From the NCBI RefSeq assembly GCF_034479555.1, contig NZ_CP140151.1:930001-994000 (forward strand): a stretch of DNA of 64,000 bases, given 5' to 3'. How positions within the stretch are numbered: the stretch's first letter is position 1; every line of letters begins with the position of its first letter. The notes beneath the pieces were generated by a model, which saw nothing but the letters and a program-made list of their open reading frames with translations, was not told the DNA's origin and searched no databases. This stretch comes from Chromohalobacter canadensis. Its GTDB lineage: Bacteria > Pseudomonadota > Gammaproteobacteria > Pseudomonadales > Halomonadaceae. The position numbers and the translations under genes are program-made. Positions 1-7,871 of this stretch are shown here, in pieces.

Positions 1-1283
1 CGGGGCCGCGGATCGCCGAAGGCGCCGTCGAAGATCATGGCGAGACGGTTCGTCAGCAACCGTCCCGATGGCGTCAGCGTCATGCTATCGCGTCGGATAT
101 CGACCAGGCCATCGCCGGCCATCTCCTGCAGGGCCTGCAACTCCGGCGCAAAATAGTTGCGGAATACGATGCGATGACGTTTCTCGATAGTCGCATAACG
201 TACGCTGCCCCTTGCCATGAGGTGCTGGATGACATCGTTCCTCACCCGATCATCGGCGTTCAGCTCATAGCCCCGGCAGACGGCCAGCTCACCGGCATCC
301 AGGCGGGCGTGATAGTCCGACAGTTCCCGTGCATTCTGGTAGTACCCATCGGCGACATGGCTGATCGCACCGGCCCCGAGCCCGATACAGTCGGTCTCAT
401 GCTCGAGTTCATCGCGACACGCGCTGATCGACGAGTCGTTTGCCAGTAGAAAGCGCCCCGTGCCTGCATGCTCGTACCCCTCCCGGGCCAGTCGCTCCAC
501 GCCCTGTGCAAGGAGGCCCAGGGTGGCATGGCGCATGGGCGTGCCGCTCTGATCGCCGGCTGCCGAAGCGCCGGGAAACCCTGGCCAGGCGACTGTGCAG
601 CGGCCTGCTTCGCGAGACAGACTGATACGCTCTGGGCGCAGGCATACCAGGCCTTCGAGCAGTGCCGAGAAACCCGCTGACGTCCGCCCAGGCAGTCGCA
701 GCCCCAGCTCGACAGTGGGCGGGTGAAGATAAGCGGGGCGAGCCGTGGATTTGATCTCGAGCAAGCGATCCACCGCCGAGGCCCTGGCGCCCTGCATATC
801 GATAGCGAGCCGGTTGAAGCCCAGGGCAATCAGATCGGTCAGGCGCTGCGGTGACAGACCGTTCGGACCGATGCGCAGCGCAAAGACCCTGTCGCGGCTG
901 CGCTTCAGCCCGAAATGGCGATGCAGCTCGGTAAGCAGGCCGGCCAACTGGTCGTCGTCAAGACGCCTCACTCCACCCCCGGCCAGAACAAGCCGCTCGA
1001 TTCGACGATCGTCATCGAACAGGCTTCCCTGAATTGCCATTTCACGCTTGAGACAAGCCAGGTAACGAGTCGCCCCGTCGGCCTCGTGCCCCAACCCGGC
1101 GGGCACATGAACATGGACCGTCAATGGCTTGGGGATGGGGTCTTCGTTGCTGCCATGCGCCGCCAGCCGGTAATCGGCTACCGTGAGCTTTTCAGGAAAG
1201 CGGACCAGGCCGGGAAAGATCCCGTAGTCCGGAGCCGGCCGATCATGCTTGTCCAGGAGAACGGGATCGAGGGAGCGGGTCAT
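1..1283 (-). CDS. HemN-like protein lacking the radical-SAM cysteines (3' end cut by window)
   Basis: The frame is open from an ATG at 1283 to the window edge (about 427 residues; HemN is about 455, so only the C-terminus is missing). It follows E. coli HemN along its length: PLTVHVHVP (residues 53-61) matches the PLSLYVHIP start of the radical-SAM core, GFNRLAIDMQ matches GFNRLSMGVQ, and the C-terminal part (GLGAGAISHVADGYYQN, DDRVRNDVI, GDGLVDI, TPSGRLLTNRL) is well kept. The CxxxCxxC 4Fe-4S motif that should follow VHVHVP is absent: the residues there are AGLGHEADG, with no cysteine. The GGGTP SAM motif reads GGGVRR. HemN decarboxylates coproporphyrinogen III without oxygen; this copy should not be able to do that. 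It is probably a pseudo-enzyme or haem-binding HemN relative. An FNR-like box lies upstream. Confidence 0.8.
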   Translation of the reverse strand, partial: MTRSLDPVLLDKHDRPAPDYGIFPGLVRFPEKLTVADYRLAAHGSNEDPIPKPLTVHVHVPAGLGHEADGATRYLACLKREMAIQGSLFDDDRRIERLVLAGGGVRRLDDDQLAGLLTELHRHFGLKRSRDRVFALRIGPNGLSPQRLTDLIALGFNRLAIDMQGARASAVDRLLEIKSTARPAYLHPPTVELGLRLPGRTSAGFSALLEGLVCLRPERISLSREAGRCTVAWPGFPGASAAGDQSGTPMRHATLGLLAQGVERLAREGYEHAGTGRFLLANDSSISACRDELEHETDCIGLGAGAISHVADGYYQNARELSDYHARLDAGELAVCRGYELNADDRVRNDVIQHLMARGSVRYATIEKRHRIVFRNYFAPELQALQEMAGDGLVDIRRDSMTLTPSGRLLTNRLAMIFDGAFGDPRP

Positions 1284-1342
1284 TTAGATTACCAGAGCGA
1301 GTATATCCAGACTCACTCTAGCGCCCGCTGCGGGCGGCCAGG

Positions 1343-1356
1343 TTGACTGAAGTCAC
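1343..1356 (-). promoter_or_regulatory. FNR-type box upstream of the HemN-like gene
   Basis: TTGACTGAAGTCAC matches the FNR/ANR palindrome TTGAT-N4-ATCAA in both half-site cores (TTGA...TCA), with the last base off. Its centre is 66.5 nt before the HemN-like ATG. A -10-like TAGAGT on the minus strand at 1320-1315 sits at the spacing expected for activation from -41.5. The fnr gene reads toward this site from the other side, so the box most likely serves the HemN-like gene. Confidence 0.6.
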
Positions 1357-1384
1357 GCCGTCACGCGATGCATCCCGCTCGCGC

Positions 1385-2131
1385 TCAGGCCCGCGCCACC
1401 TGCGAGCCTTCCGCGCCGAAGGCCAGTGCCCGCATCGCACCGCTATCGACGATCTCGATCTCCTTTCCGGCGATGCCGACCAGGCCCTGCTCCTCCAGGC
1501 GGCGGAAGGTGCGACTCATGGTCTCGGGCACCAGGCCCAGGTAGTTGCCCAGGTCGAGGCGCGACATCGGCAGGCGAAAGCGCAGCGCCGAGAGACCCCG
1601 TTCGGCGAAGCGCTCCGAGAACTTGAGCAGCACGACGGCCAGGCGCTGTTCGGCGGAACGACGCGAGAGTAGATGATTGGTGCTCTGCTCGGCGAGCAGT
1701 TCGCGGCTCATGATGCGCATCAGCCGATGCTGCAGGGACGGCGTGTGATCGCTCAGGGTTTCCAGTTCGGCGTAGGGAATCTCGCAGATGCTGGCCGTTT
1801 CCAGGGCGATCGCGCTCGACGGGTGATCCCGCGAGACGATGGCATCCAGGCCGATGACTTCACCCGGCAGATGAAACCCCGAGATATGTTCGTCGCCATT
1901 GGCCATCAGGGTCGAGGTCTTCACGGCCCCGGTGCGCACCGCGTAGATCGAGTTGAACCGCTGCCCGGCCTGGAACAGATAGTCACCCCGGGACACCGGC
2001 TTGCGACGCTGCACGATCCCTTCCAGCTTGCCGATGTCATCCTTCGGCAGGTTGTCGGGCAGGCACAGCGTGCGCAGGCGACAGTTGTGGCAGCTATCGC
2101 GCGATTCGCTCAGCGTGGCAATGCGGGTCAT
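1385..2131 (-). CDS. fnr: FNR/ANR oxygen-sensing transcription regulator
   Basis: This is a 248-residue Crp/Fnr protein of normal FNR length. Cysteines 14, 17 and 23 (SCHNCRLRTLC) plus C116 (ASICEIPY) match the four ligands of the oxygen-sensitive 4Fe-4S cluster in E. coli FNR, so it should be a true oxygen sensor rather than a cysteine-free DNR. The cyclic-nucleotide-like beta barrel spans about 40-130. The C-terminal helix-turn-helix (about 188-215, GNYLGLVPETMSRTFRRLEE) keeps E203, S206 and R207, the residues that read TTGAT half-sites. The ATG at 2131 is chosen because GGAGAA precedes it and it gives the family length; a longer frame exists upstream. It lies next to several FNR-like boxes in this window and probably activates narG, narK1, narH and the small genes. 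Confidence 0.93.
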   Translation of the reverse strand: MTRIATLSESRDSCHNCRLRTLCLPDNLPKDDIGKLEGIVQRRKPVSRGDYLFQAGQRFNSIYAVRTGAVKTSTLMANGDEHISGFHLPGEVIGLDAIVSRDHPSSAIALETASICEIPYAELETLSDHTPSLQHRLMRIMSRELLAEQSTNHLLSRRSAEQRLAVVLLKFSERFAERGLSALRFRLPMSRLDLGNYLGLVPETMSRTFRRLEEQGLVGIAGKEIEIVDSGAMRALAFGAEGSQVARA

Positions 2132-2381
2132 GGCGTGTTTCTCCTTCCTGCGGGGGTTCCGCAACATCATGCCCCTGATGCTACCTAATACCCGCTCCGA
2201 CCCCGATAGCCCTTTGGAGGTAGCCGGGGTGATATTGCGAGGTAAGCGAGCAGATGCCCGGCATCCTGCCCCGTTCACCGCACGCCTCCGATAGCAGTGG
2301 AGAACATGACCTACCCCGAATGCGCCGGAAACCGGGCAGCCGTCGATCAGAACCGGCAAAGGAGCCACGAATATTCATATC
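2132..2381. other. fnr-narG intergenic region, distal part
   Basis: This 250-base stretch lies between the divergent fnr and narG genes, upstream of the mapped narG control elements. I see no convincing gene. It contains several TAC-type heptamer-like words (for example TACCTAA near 2181) but no clear 7-2-7 repeat. The fnr promoter must lie in or near it; no strong -35/-10 pair was recognised. Confidence 0.5.
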
Positions 2382-2394
2382 AATCAGCAGCTTG
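2382..2394 (+). promoter_or_regulatory. Candidate IHF site of the narG promoter
   Basis: AATCAGCAGCTTG matches the IHF consensus WATCAA-N4-TTR with one mismatch and follows an AT-rich stretch (GAATATTCATAT). It ends exactly 16 bp before the NarL inverted repeat. The equivalent IHF-like sites at narK1 and narH have the same 16-bp gap, which supports the call more than the match itself does. Confidence 0.5.
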
Positions 2395-2410
2395 GGTCAT
2401 TACCCCTCAC

Positions 2411-2426
2411 TACCTCCTAAGGAGTA
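2411..2426 (+). promoter_or_regulatory. NarL 7-2-7 inverted repeat at narG
   Basis: TACCTCCTAAGGAGTA is two heptamers facing each other across two bases. On the minus strand TACTCCT fits the NarL heptamer TACYYMT perfectly; TACCTCC on the plus strand misses only the last base. The identical 16-bp word occurs at 13647 in front of narK1. It is centred 52 bp upstream of the FNR box centre. Confidence 0.75.
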
Positions 2427-2463
2427 GCCAGGCTACCCTCGCCATGGCACCCCACCGCGCAAC

Positions 2464-2477
2464 TTGACTGAAATCAA
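2464..2477 (+). promoter_or_regulatory. FNR box of the narG promoter
   Basis: TTGACTGAAATCAA is a near-perfect FNR/ANR palindrome. With a -41.5 class II arrangement, transcription would start near 2512. A -10-like TATGGT is found at 2500-2505, exactly where it should be. The same hexamer lies at the same spacing in the narK1 promoter. Confidence 0.85.
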
Positions 2478-2534
2478 AATCGACCCCGCACGGGCTCCTT
2501 ATGGTGGGTGCAGTTCAAGCATGGGAGGTTCGCC

Positions 2535-2582
2535 ATGGCAAGCCAGCTGGCGCAGCCACACCTCTTGGCCCCGGCGATGTGA
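2535..2582 (+). CDS. Candidate leader ORF upstream of narG (15 codons)
   Basis: GGGAGG at 2523-2528 is a strong ribosome binding site 6 nt before ATG 2535. The ORF encodes MASQLAQPHLLAPAM and ends at TGA 2580-2582, 50 nt before narG. The start is 64.5 bp downstream of the FNR box centre, about 23 nt after the predicted transcription start. The narK1 leader has an ORF at exactly the same offset, also beginning Met-Ala with CCAGC in its first codons. Whether it is translated is not shown; it could be a remnant of promoter duplication. Confidence 0.4.
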   Translation: MASQLAQPHLLAPAM

Positions 2583-2632
2583 CCGAGACGACTCCCTGAC
2601 TCCTGACCGGACTCCATAGAGGGCAAGATACA

Positions 2633-5600
2633 ATGAGCCATTTTCTCGACCGACTGCAGTATCTGGGCAAGCCCCGTGAGGCATTTGCCAATGGCCATGG
2701 CGAGACCCGCGACGAAACCCGCGACTGGGAAGACGGCTATCGCGCTCGCTGGCAGCACGACAAGGTCGTGCGCTCCACCCACGGGGTGAACTGTACCGGC
2801 TCCTGCAGCTGGAAGATCTATGTCAAGAACGGCCTGGTCACCTGGGAAACCCAGCAGACCGACTACCCGCGCACCCGCCCCGACCTGCCCAATCACGAAC
2901 CGCGCGGCTGCCCGCGCGGCGCCAGCTATTCCTGGTACCTCTACAGCGCCAACCGTCTCAAGTACCCGCTGGTGCGCAAGCGCCTGATCAAGCTGTGGCG
3001 CGAGGCGCTGGCCCAGCACGTCGATCCGGTGCTGGCCTGGGCCTCCATCGTCGAGAACCCCGAGAAGACCGCGCAGTACAAGAAGGTTCGCGGCATGGGC
3101 GGCTTCGTAAGGGCCGACTGGGACGAGCTGGAAACCCTGATCGCGGCGTCCAACGTCTACACCGCCAAGCAGTACGGCCCGGACCGCATCATCGGCTTCT
3201 CGCCGATCCCGGCGATGTCGATGGTCTCCTATGCCGCCGGCGCGCGCTACCTGTCGCTGATCGGCGGGGTGTGCCTGTCGTTCTACGACTGGTACTGCGA
3301 TCTGCCGCCGGCCTCGCCGATGACCTGGGGCGAGCAGACCGACGTGCCCGAGTCCGCCGACTGGTACAACTCGAACTACATCATCGCCTGGGGCTCCAAC
3401 GTTCCGCAGACGCGCACCCCCGATGCCCACTTCTTCACCGAGGTGCGCTACAAGGGCACCAAGACCGTCGCCATCACCCCGGACTATGCCGAGGTCGCCA
3501 AGCTGTGCGACGAGTGGCTGAGCCCCAAGCAGGGTACCGACGCGGCACTGGCGATGGCCATGGGCCATGTGATTCTCAAGGAATTCCACCTCGCCAAGCC
3601 CAGCGCCTACTTCACCGACTATGTGCGTCGCTATACCGACATGCCGTTCCTGGTCGAGCTGGAAGCGCGCGAGGACGGCAGCTTCGCCCCCGGCAAGCAG
3701 CTGCGCGCCAGCGACTTCGACGCCAACCTGGGCCAGGACAACAACCCGGATTGGAAGACCGTGGCCTGGGACGCGACCGGCAATCGCCTGGTGGTACCGC
3801 GCGGCTCCATCGGCTTCCGCTGGGGCGAGAAGGAAGGCGGCGAAGGCCGCTGGAACCTCGAGCCGCTCGACGCCGAGGGCAATGAGGTCTCCCTGCAGCT
3901 GTCGCTGGCCGAGAGCCATGACAGCGTCGCCAGGGTCGGCTTCCCCTACTTCGGCGGCATCGCCCACGAACACTTCGATCATGTCGCCGGCAACGACGTG
4001 CTCTATCACAACCTGCCGGCCAAGCGCCTGGCGCTGGCCGACGGTCGCGAGGTGCTGGCGGTGACCGTGTTCGACCTGATGGTTGCCAACTACGGCATCG
4101 ACCGCGGCCTGGGCGCCGAGGGCGAGGACGACGGCGCCACCGCCTACGACCAGGTGCGTCCCTACACCCCCGCCTGGCAGGAGCGGATAACCGGCGTGCC
4201 CGCCGCGCAGTCCATCCGCCTGGCGCGCGAGTTCGCGGACACCGCCGACAAGACCCATGGCCGCAGCATGATCATCGTCGGTGCCGGGATGAACCACTGG
4301 TACCACATGGACATGAACTACCGCGGGCTGATCAACATGCTGATCCTGTGCGGCTGCATCGGCCAGAGCGGCGGCGGCTGGGCGCACTACGTGGGCCAGG
4401 AGAAGCTGCGCCCGCAGACCGGCTGGACCCCGCTGGCCTTCGGCCTCGACTGGCAGCGTCCGCCGCGTCACATGAACGGCACCTCGTTCTTCTACAACCA
4501 CTCCAGCCAGTGGCGCTACGAGAAGCTCGAGATCAGTGAACTGCTCTCGCCCATGGCACGTCGCGAGGACTTCACGGGCAGCCTGATCGACTTCAACGTG
4601 CGTGCCGAGCGCATGGGATGGCTGCCCTCCGCGCCGCAGCTCGACACCAACCCGCTGCAGCTCGCCGAGGCCGCCCGCGTCGCCGGTGTCGATCCGGCCG
4701 ACTATGTGGTCGCCCAGCTCAAGAGCGGCAACCTGCGCTTCGCCGCCGAGGACCCGGACAGCCCGCAGAACTTCCCGCGCAACCTGTTCGTGTGGCGCTC
4801 CAACCTGCTCGGCTCCTCCGGCAAGGGCCACGAGTACATGCTCAAGTACCTGCTGGGTACCAAGCATGGCCTGCAGGGCAAGGATCTGGGCGACACGGAC
4901 GGCACGCTGCCCGAGGAAGTCACCTGGCACGAGGACGCGCCGGAGGGCAAGGTCGACCTGCTGGTGACCCTGGACTTCCGCATGTCCACCACCTGTCTCT
5001 ATTCCGACGTGGTACTGCCGACGGCGACCTGGTACGAGAAGGACGACCTCAACACCTCGGACATGCACCCGTTCATCCACCCGCTGACCGCGGCCACCGA
5101 TCCGGCCTGGGAAGCGCGCAGCGACTGGGACATCTACAAGGGCATCGCCAAGGAGTTCTCCAGGGTCTGCGAGGGTCACCTGGGCCAGGAGACCGACATC
5201 GTCACCCTGCCCATGCAGCACGACTCGCCGGCAGAACTGGCCCAGGCCGAGGTCAAGGACTGGAAGAAAGGCGAATGCGAGCCGATTCCCGGCAAGACCC
5301 TGCCGCACCTGATCGCGGTGCAGCGTGACTATCCGGCGACCTATGAGCGCTTCACCTCGGTCGGCCCGCTGCTCGACACCCTGGGCAACGGCGGCAAGGG
5401 CATCAGCTGGCAGACCCAGCCCGAAGTCGAGCTGCTCGGCAAGCTCAACCAGCGCAAGAGCGAGGGCCCGGCCGAAGGCCGACCCAGGATCGAGACGGCC
5501 ATCGATGCCGCCGAGATGATCCTGACGCTGGCTCCCGAGACCAACGGCAACGTGGCGGTCAAGGCCTGGAATGCGCTGTCGAAGATCACCGGCCGCGAGC

Positions 5601-6400
5601 ACGCCCACCTGGCGCTGCCCAAGCACGAGGAGAAGATCCGCTTTCGCGACATCGTCGCCCAGCCACGCAAGATCATCTCCAGCCCCACCTGGTCGGGGCT
5701 CGAGGACGAGCACGTGTCGTACAACGCGGGTTACACCAATGTCCACGAACTGATTCCGTGGCGCACCGTGACCGGCCGCCAGCAGTTCTATCAGGATCAC
5801 CCCTGGATGCGTGCCTTCGGCGAGAGCCTGCTGGTCTACCGCCCGCCGATCAACACCAAGGCGATGACCGGCATCACGGAGCACAAGAGCAACGGCAACC
5901 CCGAGATCGCGCTGAACTGGATCACCCCGCACCAGAAGTGGGGCATTCACTCCACCTACAGCGACAACCTGCTGATGCTGACGCTGTCGCGCGGTGGCCC
6001 CATCGTCTGGCTGTCCGAAGACGACGCACGCGCCATCGGCGTGGAGGACAACGACTGGATCGAGCTGTACAACGCCAACGGCGCGATCGCCGCCCGGGCG
6101 GTGGTCAGCCAGCGGGTCAAGAACGGCATGGCGATGATGTACCACGCCCAGGAGCGCATCGTGAACGTGCCCGGATCGGAAGTGACCGGCACCCGCGGCG
6201 GCATCCACAACTCGGTGACCCGCGTGTGCCCCAAGCCGACTCACATGATCGGCGGCTACGCCCAGTTGTCCTACAGCTTCAACTACTACGGCACCGTGGG
6301 TTCCAACCGTGACGAATTCGTCATCGTGCGCAAGATGCACCATGTCGACTGGCTGGACGGCGAAGGCAACGACAGCGTGCAGAGTAAAGTGGAAGGCTGA
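2633..6400 (+). CDS. narG: Respiratory nitrate reductase alpha subunit
   Basis: This 1255-residue protein is the catalytic Mo-bisMGD subunit of the membrane-bound cytoplasm-facing nitrate reductase, reducing nitrate to nitrite with electrons from NarH. The N-terminus has the FS0 cluster motif HGVNCTGSCSWK (His plus Cys residues, about 50-61), the hallmark of NarG, followed by GLVTWETQQTDYP. Molybdopterin oxidoreductase domains fill the centre, and the C-terminal dinucleotide-binding domain holds EVTGTRGGIHNSVTRVCPKPTHMIGGY. No Tat signal is present, as expected for NarG. GAGGG lies ahead of ATG 2633. Unusually, narH does not follow: the next gene is hmp, and narHJI lies at 17067-20120. A stem-loop follows the stop codon. 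Confidence 0.97.
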   Translation: MSHFLDRLQYLGKPREAFANGHGETRDETRDWEDGYRARWQHDKVVRSTHGVNCTGSCSWKIYVKNGLVTWETQQTDYPRTRPDLPNHEPRGCPRGASYSWYLYSANRLKYPLVRKRLIKLWREALAQHVDPVLAWASIVENPEKTAQYKKVRGMGGFVRADWDELETLIAASNVYTAKQYGPDRIIGFSPIPAMSMVSYAAGARYLSLIGGVCLSFYDWYCDLPPASPMTWGEQTDVPESADWYNSNYIIAWGSNVPQTRTPDAHFFTEVRYKGTKTVAITPDYAEVAKLCDEWLSPKQGTDAALAMAMGHVILKEFHLAKPSAYFTDYVRRYTDMPFLVELEAREDGSFAPGKQLRASDFDANLGQDNNPDWKTVAWDATGNRLVVPRGSIGFRWGEKEGGEGRWNLEPLDAEGNEVSLQLSLAESHDSVARVGFPYFGGIAHEHFDHVAGNDVLYHNLPAKRLALADGREVLAVTVFDLMVANYGIDRGLGAEGEDDGATAYDQVRPYTPAWQERITGVPAAQSIRLAREFADTADKTHGRSMIIVGAGMNHWYHMDMNYRGLINMLILCGCIGQSGGGWAHYVGQEKLRPQTGWTPLAFGLDWQRPPRHMNGTSFFYNHSSQWRYEKLEISELLSPMARREDFTGSLIDFNVRAERMGWLPSAPQLDTNPLQLAEAARVAGVDPADYVVAQLKSGNLRFAAEDPDSPQNFPRNLFVWRSNLLGSSGKGHEYMLKYLLGTKHGLQGKDLGDTDGTLPEEVTWHEDAPEGKVDLLVTLDFRMSTTCLYSDVVLPTATWYEKDDLNTSDMHPFIHPLTAATDPAWEARSDWDIYKGIAKEFSRVCEGHLGQETDIVTLPMQHDSPAELAQAEVKDWKKGECEPIPGKTLPHLIAVQRDYPATYERFTSVGPLLDTLGNGGKGISWQTQPEVELLGKLNQRKSEGPAEGRPRIETAIDAAEMILTLAPETNGNVAVKAWNALSKITGREHAHLALPKHEEKIRFRDIVAQPRKIISSPTWSGLEDEHVSYNAGYTNVHELIPWRTVTGRQQFYQDHPWMRAFGESLLVYRPPINTKAMTGITEHKSNGNPEIALNWITPHQKWGIHSTYSDNLLMLTLSRGGPIVWLSEDDARAIGVEDNDWIELYNANGAIAARAVVSQRVKNGMAMMYHAQERIVNVPGSEVTGTRGGIHNSVTRVCPKPTHMIGGYAQLSYSFNYYGTVGSNRDEFVIVRKMHHVDWLDGEGNDSVQSKVEG

Positions 6401-6420
6401 AGCTTCCCCGCCCGCCAACG

Positions 6421-6446
6421 AATTGCCCCATGGAAGTGGGGCAATT
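6421..6446 (+). terminator. Stem-loop after narG
   Basis: AATTGCCCC and GGGGCAATT form a 9-bp perfect stem around an 8-base loop, 20 nt after the narG stop. The tail (CCGTTCG) has no real U-run, so it may be a weak terminator or an RNA 3'-end stabiliser. It separates narG from hmp and supports narG being monocistronic. Confidence 0.55.
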
Positions 6447-6601
6447 CCGTTCGCCACGGTTTACCACCCGAGCGTGATGCCGACGTAAGCGCACCGCTTG
6501 ACAGCAACGGTCATTTCAACTGCCTTCGTCCAATAAAACGAACCATCAGCCTGGCCGGCCGATGATCGCCAGGCGCCCGGAAGCTTGAGAGGAATTACCC
6601 T

Positions 6602-7786
6602 ATGTTGACAGCTGAACAGGAACGCATCATCGATGCCACGGCCCCGGTCGTGGCGGAACACCTCGACACCATCACCCGGCGATTCTATCCGCTGATGTTC
6701 GAGCGTTACCCGGAGGTAGCGCCCTTCTTCAATCAGACTCACCAGGCGGATGGCGGGCAGCCCAGGGCCCTCGCCAGCTCCGTGCTGGCCTACGTGCAAC
6801 TGCGCAAGGAGCCCGAGAAGGTCAGGACGGCACTGGCCACGGTGGTCAGCAAGCATGTGTCGCTGGGAATACAGCCCGATCAATATCCCATCGTCGGCGA
6901 GTGCCTGATGGTCGCCATAGGGGAAGTCCTGGGCGATGCGGTCACGCCCGAGGTGGCGGATGCCTGGGGCGCCCTTTACCAGGAACTGGCGACACTGCTG
7001 ATCGAGCTGGAGGACGCCAGCTACCGGGAATTCGCCGAGCGCCCCGGCGGTTGGCGCGGCACCCGGCGCTTTAGTATTGCCGAGACCCGCCAGGAAAGCG
7101 CGGTGATTCGCTCGTTCGTGCTGAAACCGGTCGATGGCGGATCGGTCGCCGATTACCAGCCCGGGCAATTCATCGGCCTGAAGCTGTCCATCGATGGCGA
7201 AACGGTTCATCGCCACTACAGCCTGTCCGGCATTCCCAACGGGGAAAGCTATCGTCTCTCGATAAAGCGCGAACCCGGCGGCAAAGTCAGCCAGCATTTC
7301 CACGACACGCTGGATGTCGGCGACGAGCTGGAACTTCTTCAGCCATCGGGACAGCTGATCCTCGACGAGACCACCTCCCCGGTGATGCTGATCAGCGGCG
7401 GTGTCGGCCAGACCCCCATGTTGCCCATGGCGTGCCGCGCGCTCGAGCAGGGGCGCCAGGTCGTTTATGTGCATGCCGCCCAGGAGCGCGAACAGCATGC
7501 CTTCGCCGATGAACTGGATGCCCTGGCCAAGAAGGACTACCCCGGCACATTGACATCGGTGACCCTCTACGAACGGGGTGAAGGGGACGGCCGGGCCGAC
7601 CACATCGGCCGCGTCAACCGCGAGTTGCTGGAGCGCCACCTGCCCGACGGCTCACCCGAATGCTATTTCGTCGGTCCACAGGGCTTCATGACCGCGGTCG
7701 ACGAGGCGCTGCAAGAGCTCGGCGTGCCCGCCGAGCGGCGTCACTACGAGCACTTCGGGCCGTCACGCCCGCTTCATGCGGCTTGA
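6602..7786 (+). CDS. hmp: Flavohaemoglobin (nitric oxide dioxygenase)
   Basis: This 394-residue protein has the full flavohaemoglobin layout. The globin domain (about 1-140) starts MLTAEQERIIDATAPVV and has the proximal haem His in VSKHVSLGI. The FAD domain (about 150-255) shows the HRHYSLSG motif, and the NAD-binding domain carries GGVGQTPMLPM and ends YEHFGPSRPL. It converts NO plus oxygen to nitrate and removes NO made during nitrite reduction, which suits its place after narG. The untranslated gap to narG holds a stem-loop, and TTGACA at 6498 could be a -35 element, so it probably has its own promoter. No clear NsrR site was recognised. Confidence 0.95.
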   Translation: MLTAEQERIIDATAPVVAEHLDTITRRFYPLMFERYPEVAPFFNQTHQADGGQPRALASSVLAYVQLRKEPEKVRTALATVVSKHVSLGIQPDQYPIVGECLMVAIGEVLGDAVTPEVADAWGALYQELATLLIELEDASYREFAERPGGWRGTRRFSIAETRQESAVIRSFVLKPVDGGSVADYQPGQFIGLKLSIDGETVHRHYSLSGIPNGESYRLSIKREPGGKVSQHFHDTLDVGDELELLQPSGQLILDETTSPVMLISGGVGQTPMLPMACRALEQGRQVVYVHAAQEREQHAFADELDALAKKDYPGTLTSVTLYERGEGDGRADHIGRVNRELLERHLPDGSPECYFVGPQGFMTAVDEALQELGVPAERRHYEHFGPSRPLHAA

Positions 7787-7835
7787 GCCACCCTCCCCTC
7801 GCCGGCCATCGACACACGGCCGCCGATCCTGATGC

Positions 7836-7866
7836 AAAAGCCAGTCGCCACGGCGACTGGCTTTTT
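7836..7866. terminator. Bidirectional rho-independent terminator (hmp / antiporter)
   Basis: AAAAGCCAGTCGCC and GGCGACTGGCTTTT form a 14-bp stem with a 2-base centre, flanked by A4 on the left and T5 on the right. It lies between the convergent hmp and antiporter genes and can terminate both. Confidence 0.9.
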
Positions 7867-7871
7867 CATGT

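Noticed and set aside
2132..2368. N-terminal extension of the fnr frame
   Set aside because: FNR length, the cysteine spacing and the GGAGAA site all support the start at 2131.
2474..6457. 1327-codon open frame antisense to narG
   Set aside because: It mirrors the codon pattern of narG in a GC-rich genome, its protein is low-complexity (Val, Gly, His, Ala-rich) and it covers the narG FNR box. A shadow of narG.
6498..6526. Sigma-70 promoter for hmp based on TTGACA
   Set aside because: No acceptable -10 hexamer lies at 16-18 bases; mentioned in the gene entry only.
6461..7639. 392-codon open frame antisense to hmp
   Set aside because: Composition is that of a complement frame and the plus strand encodes a full flavohaemoglobin.
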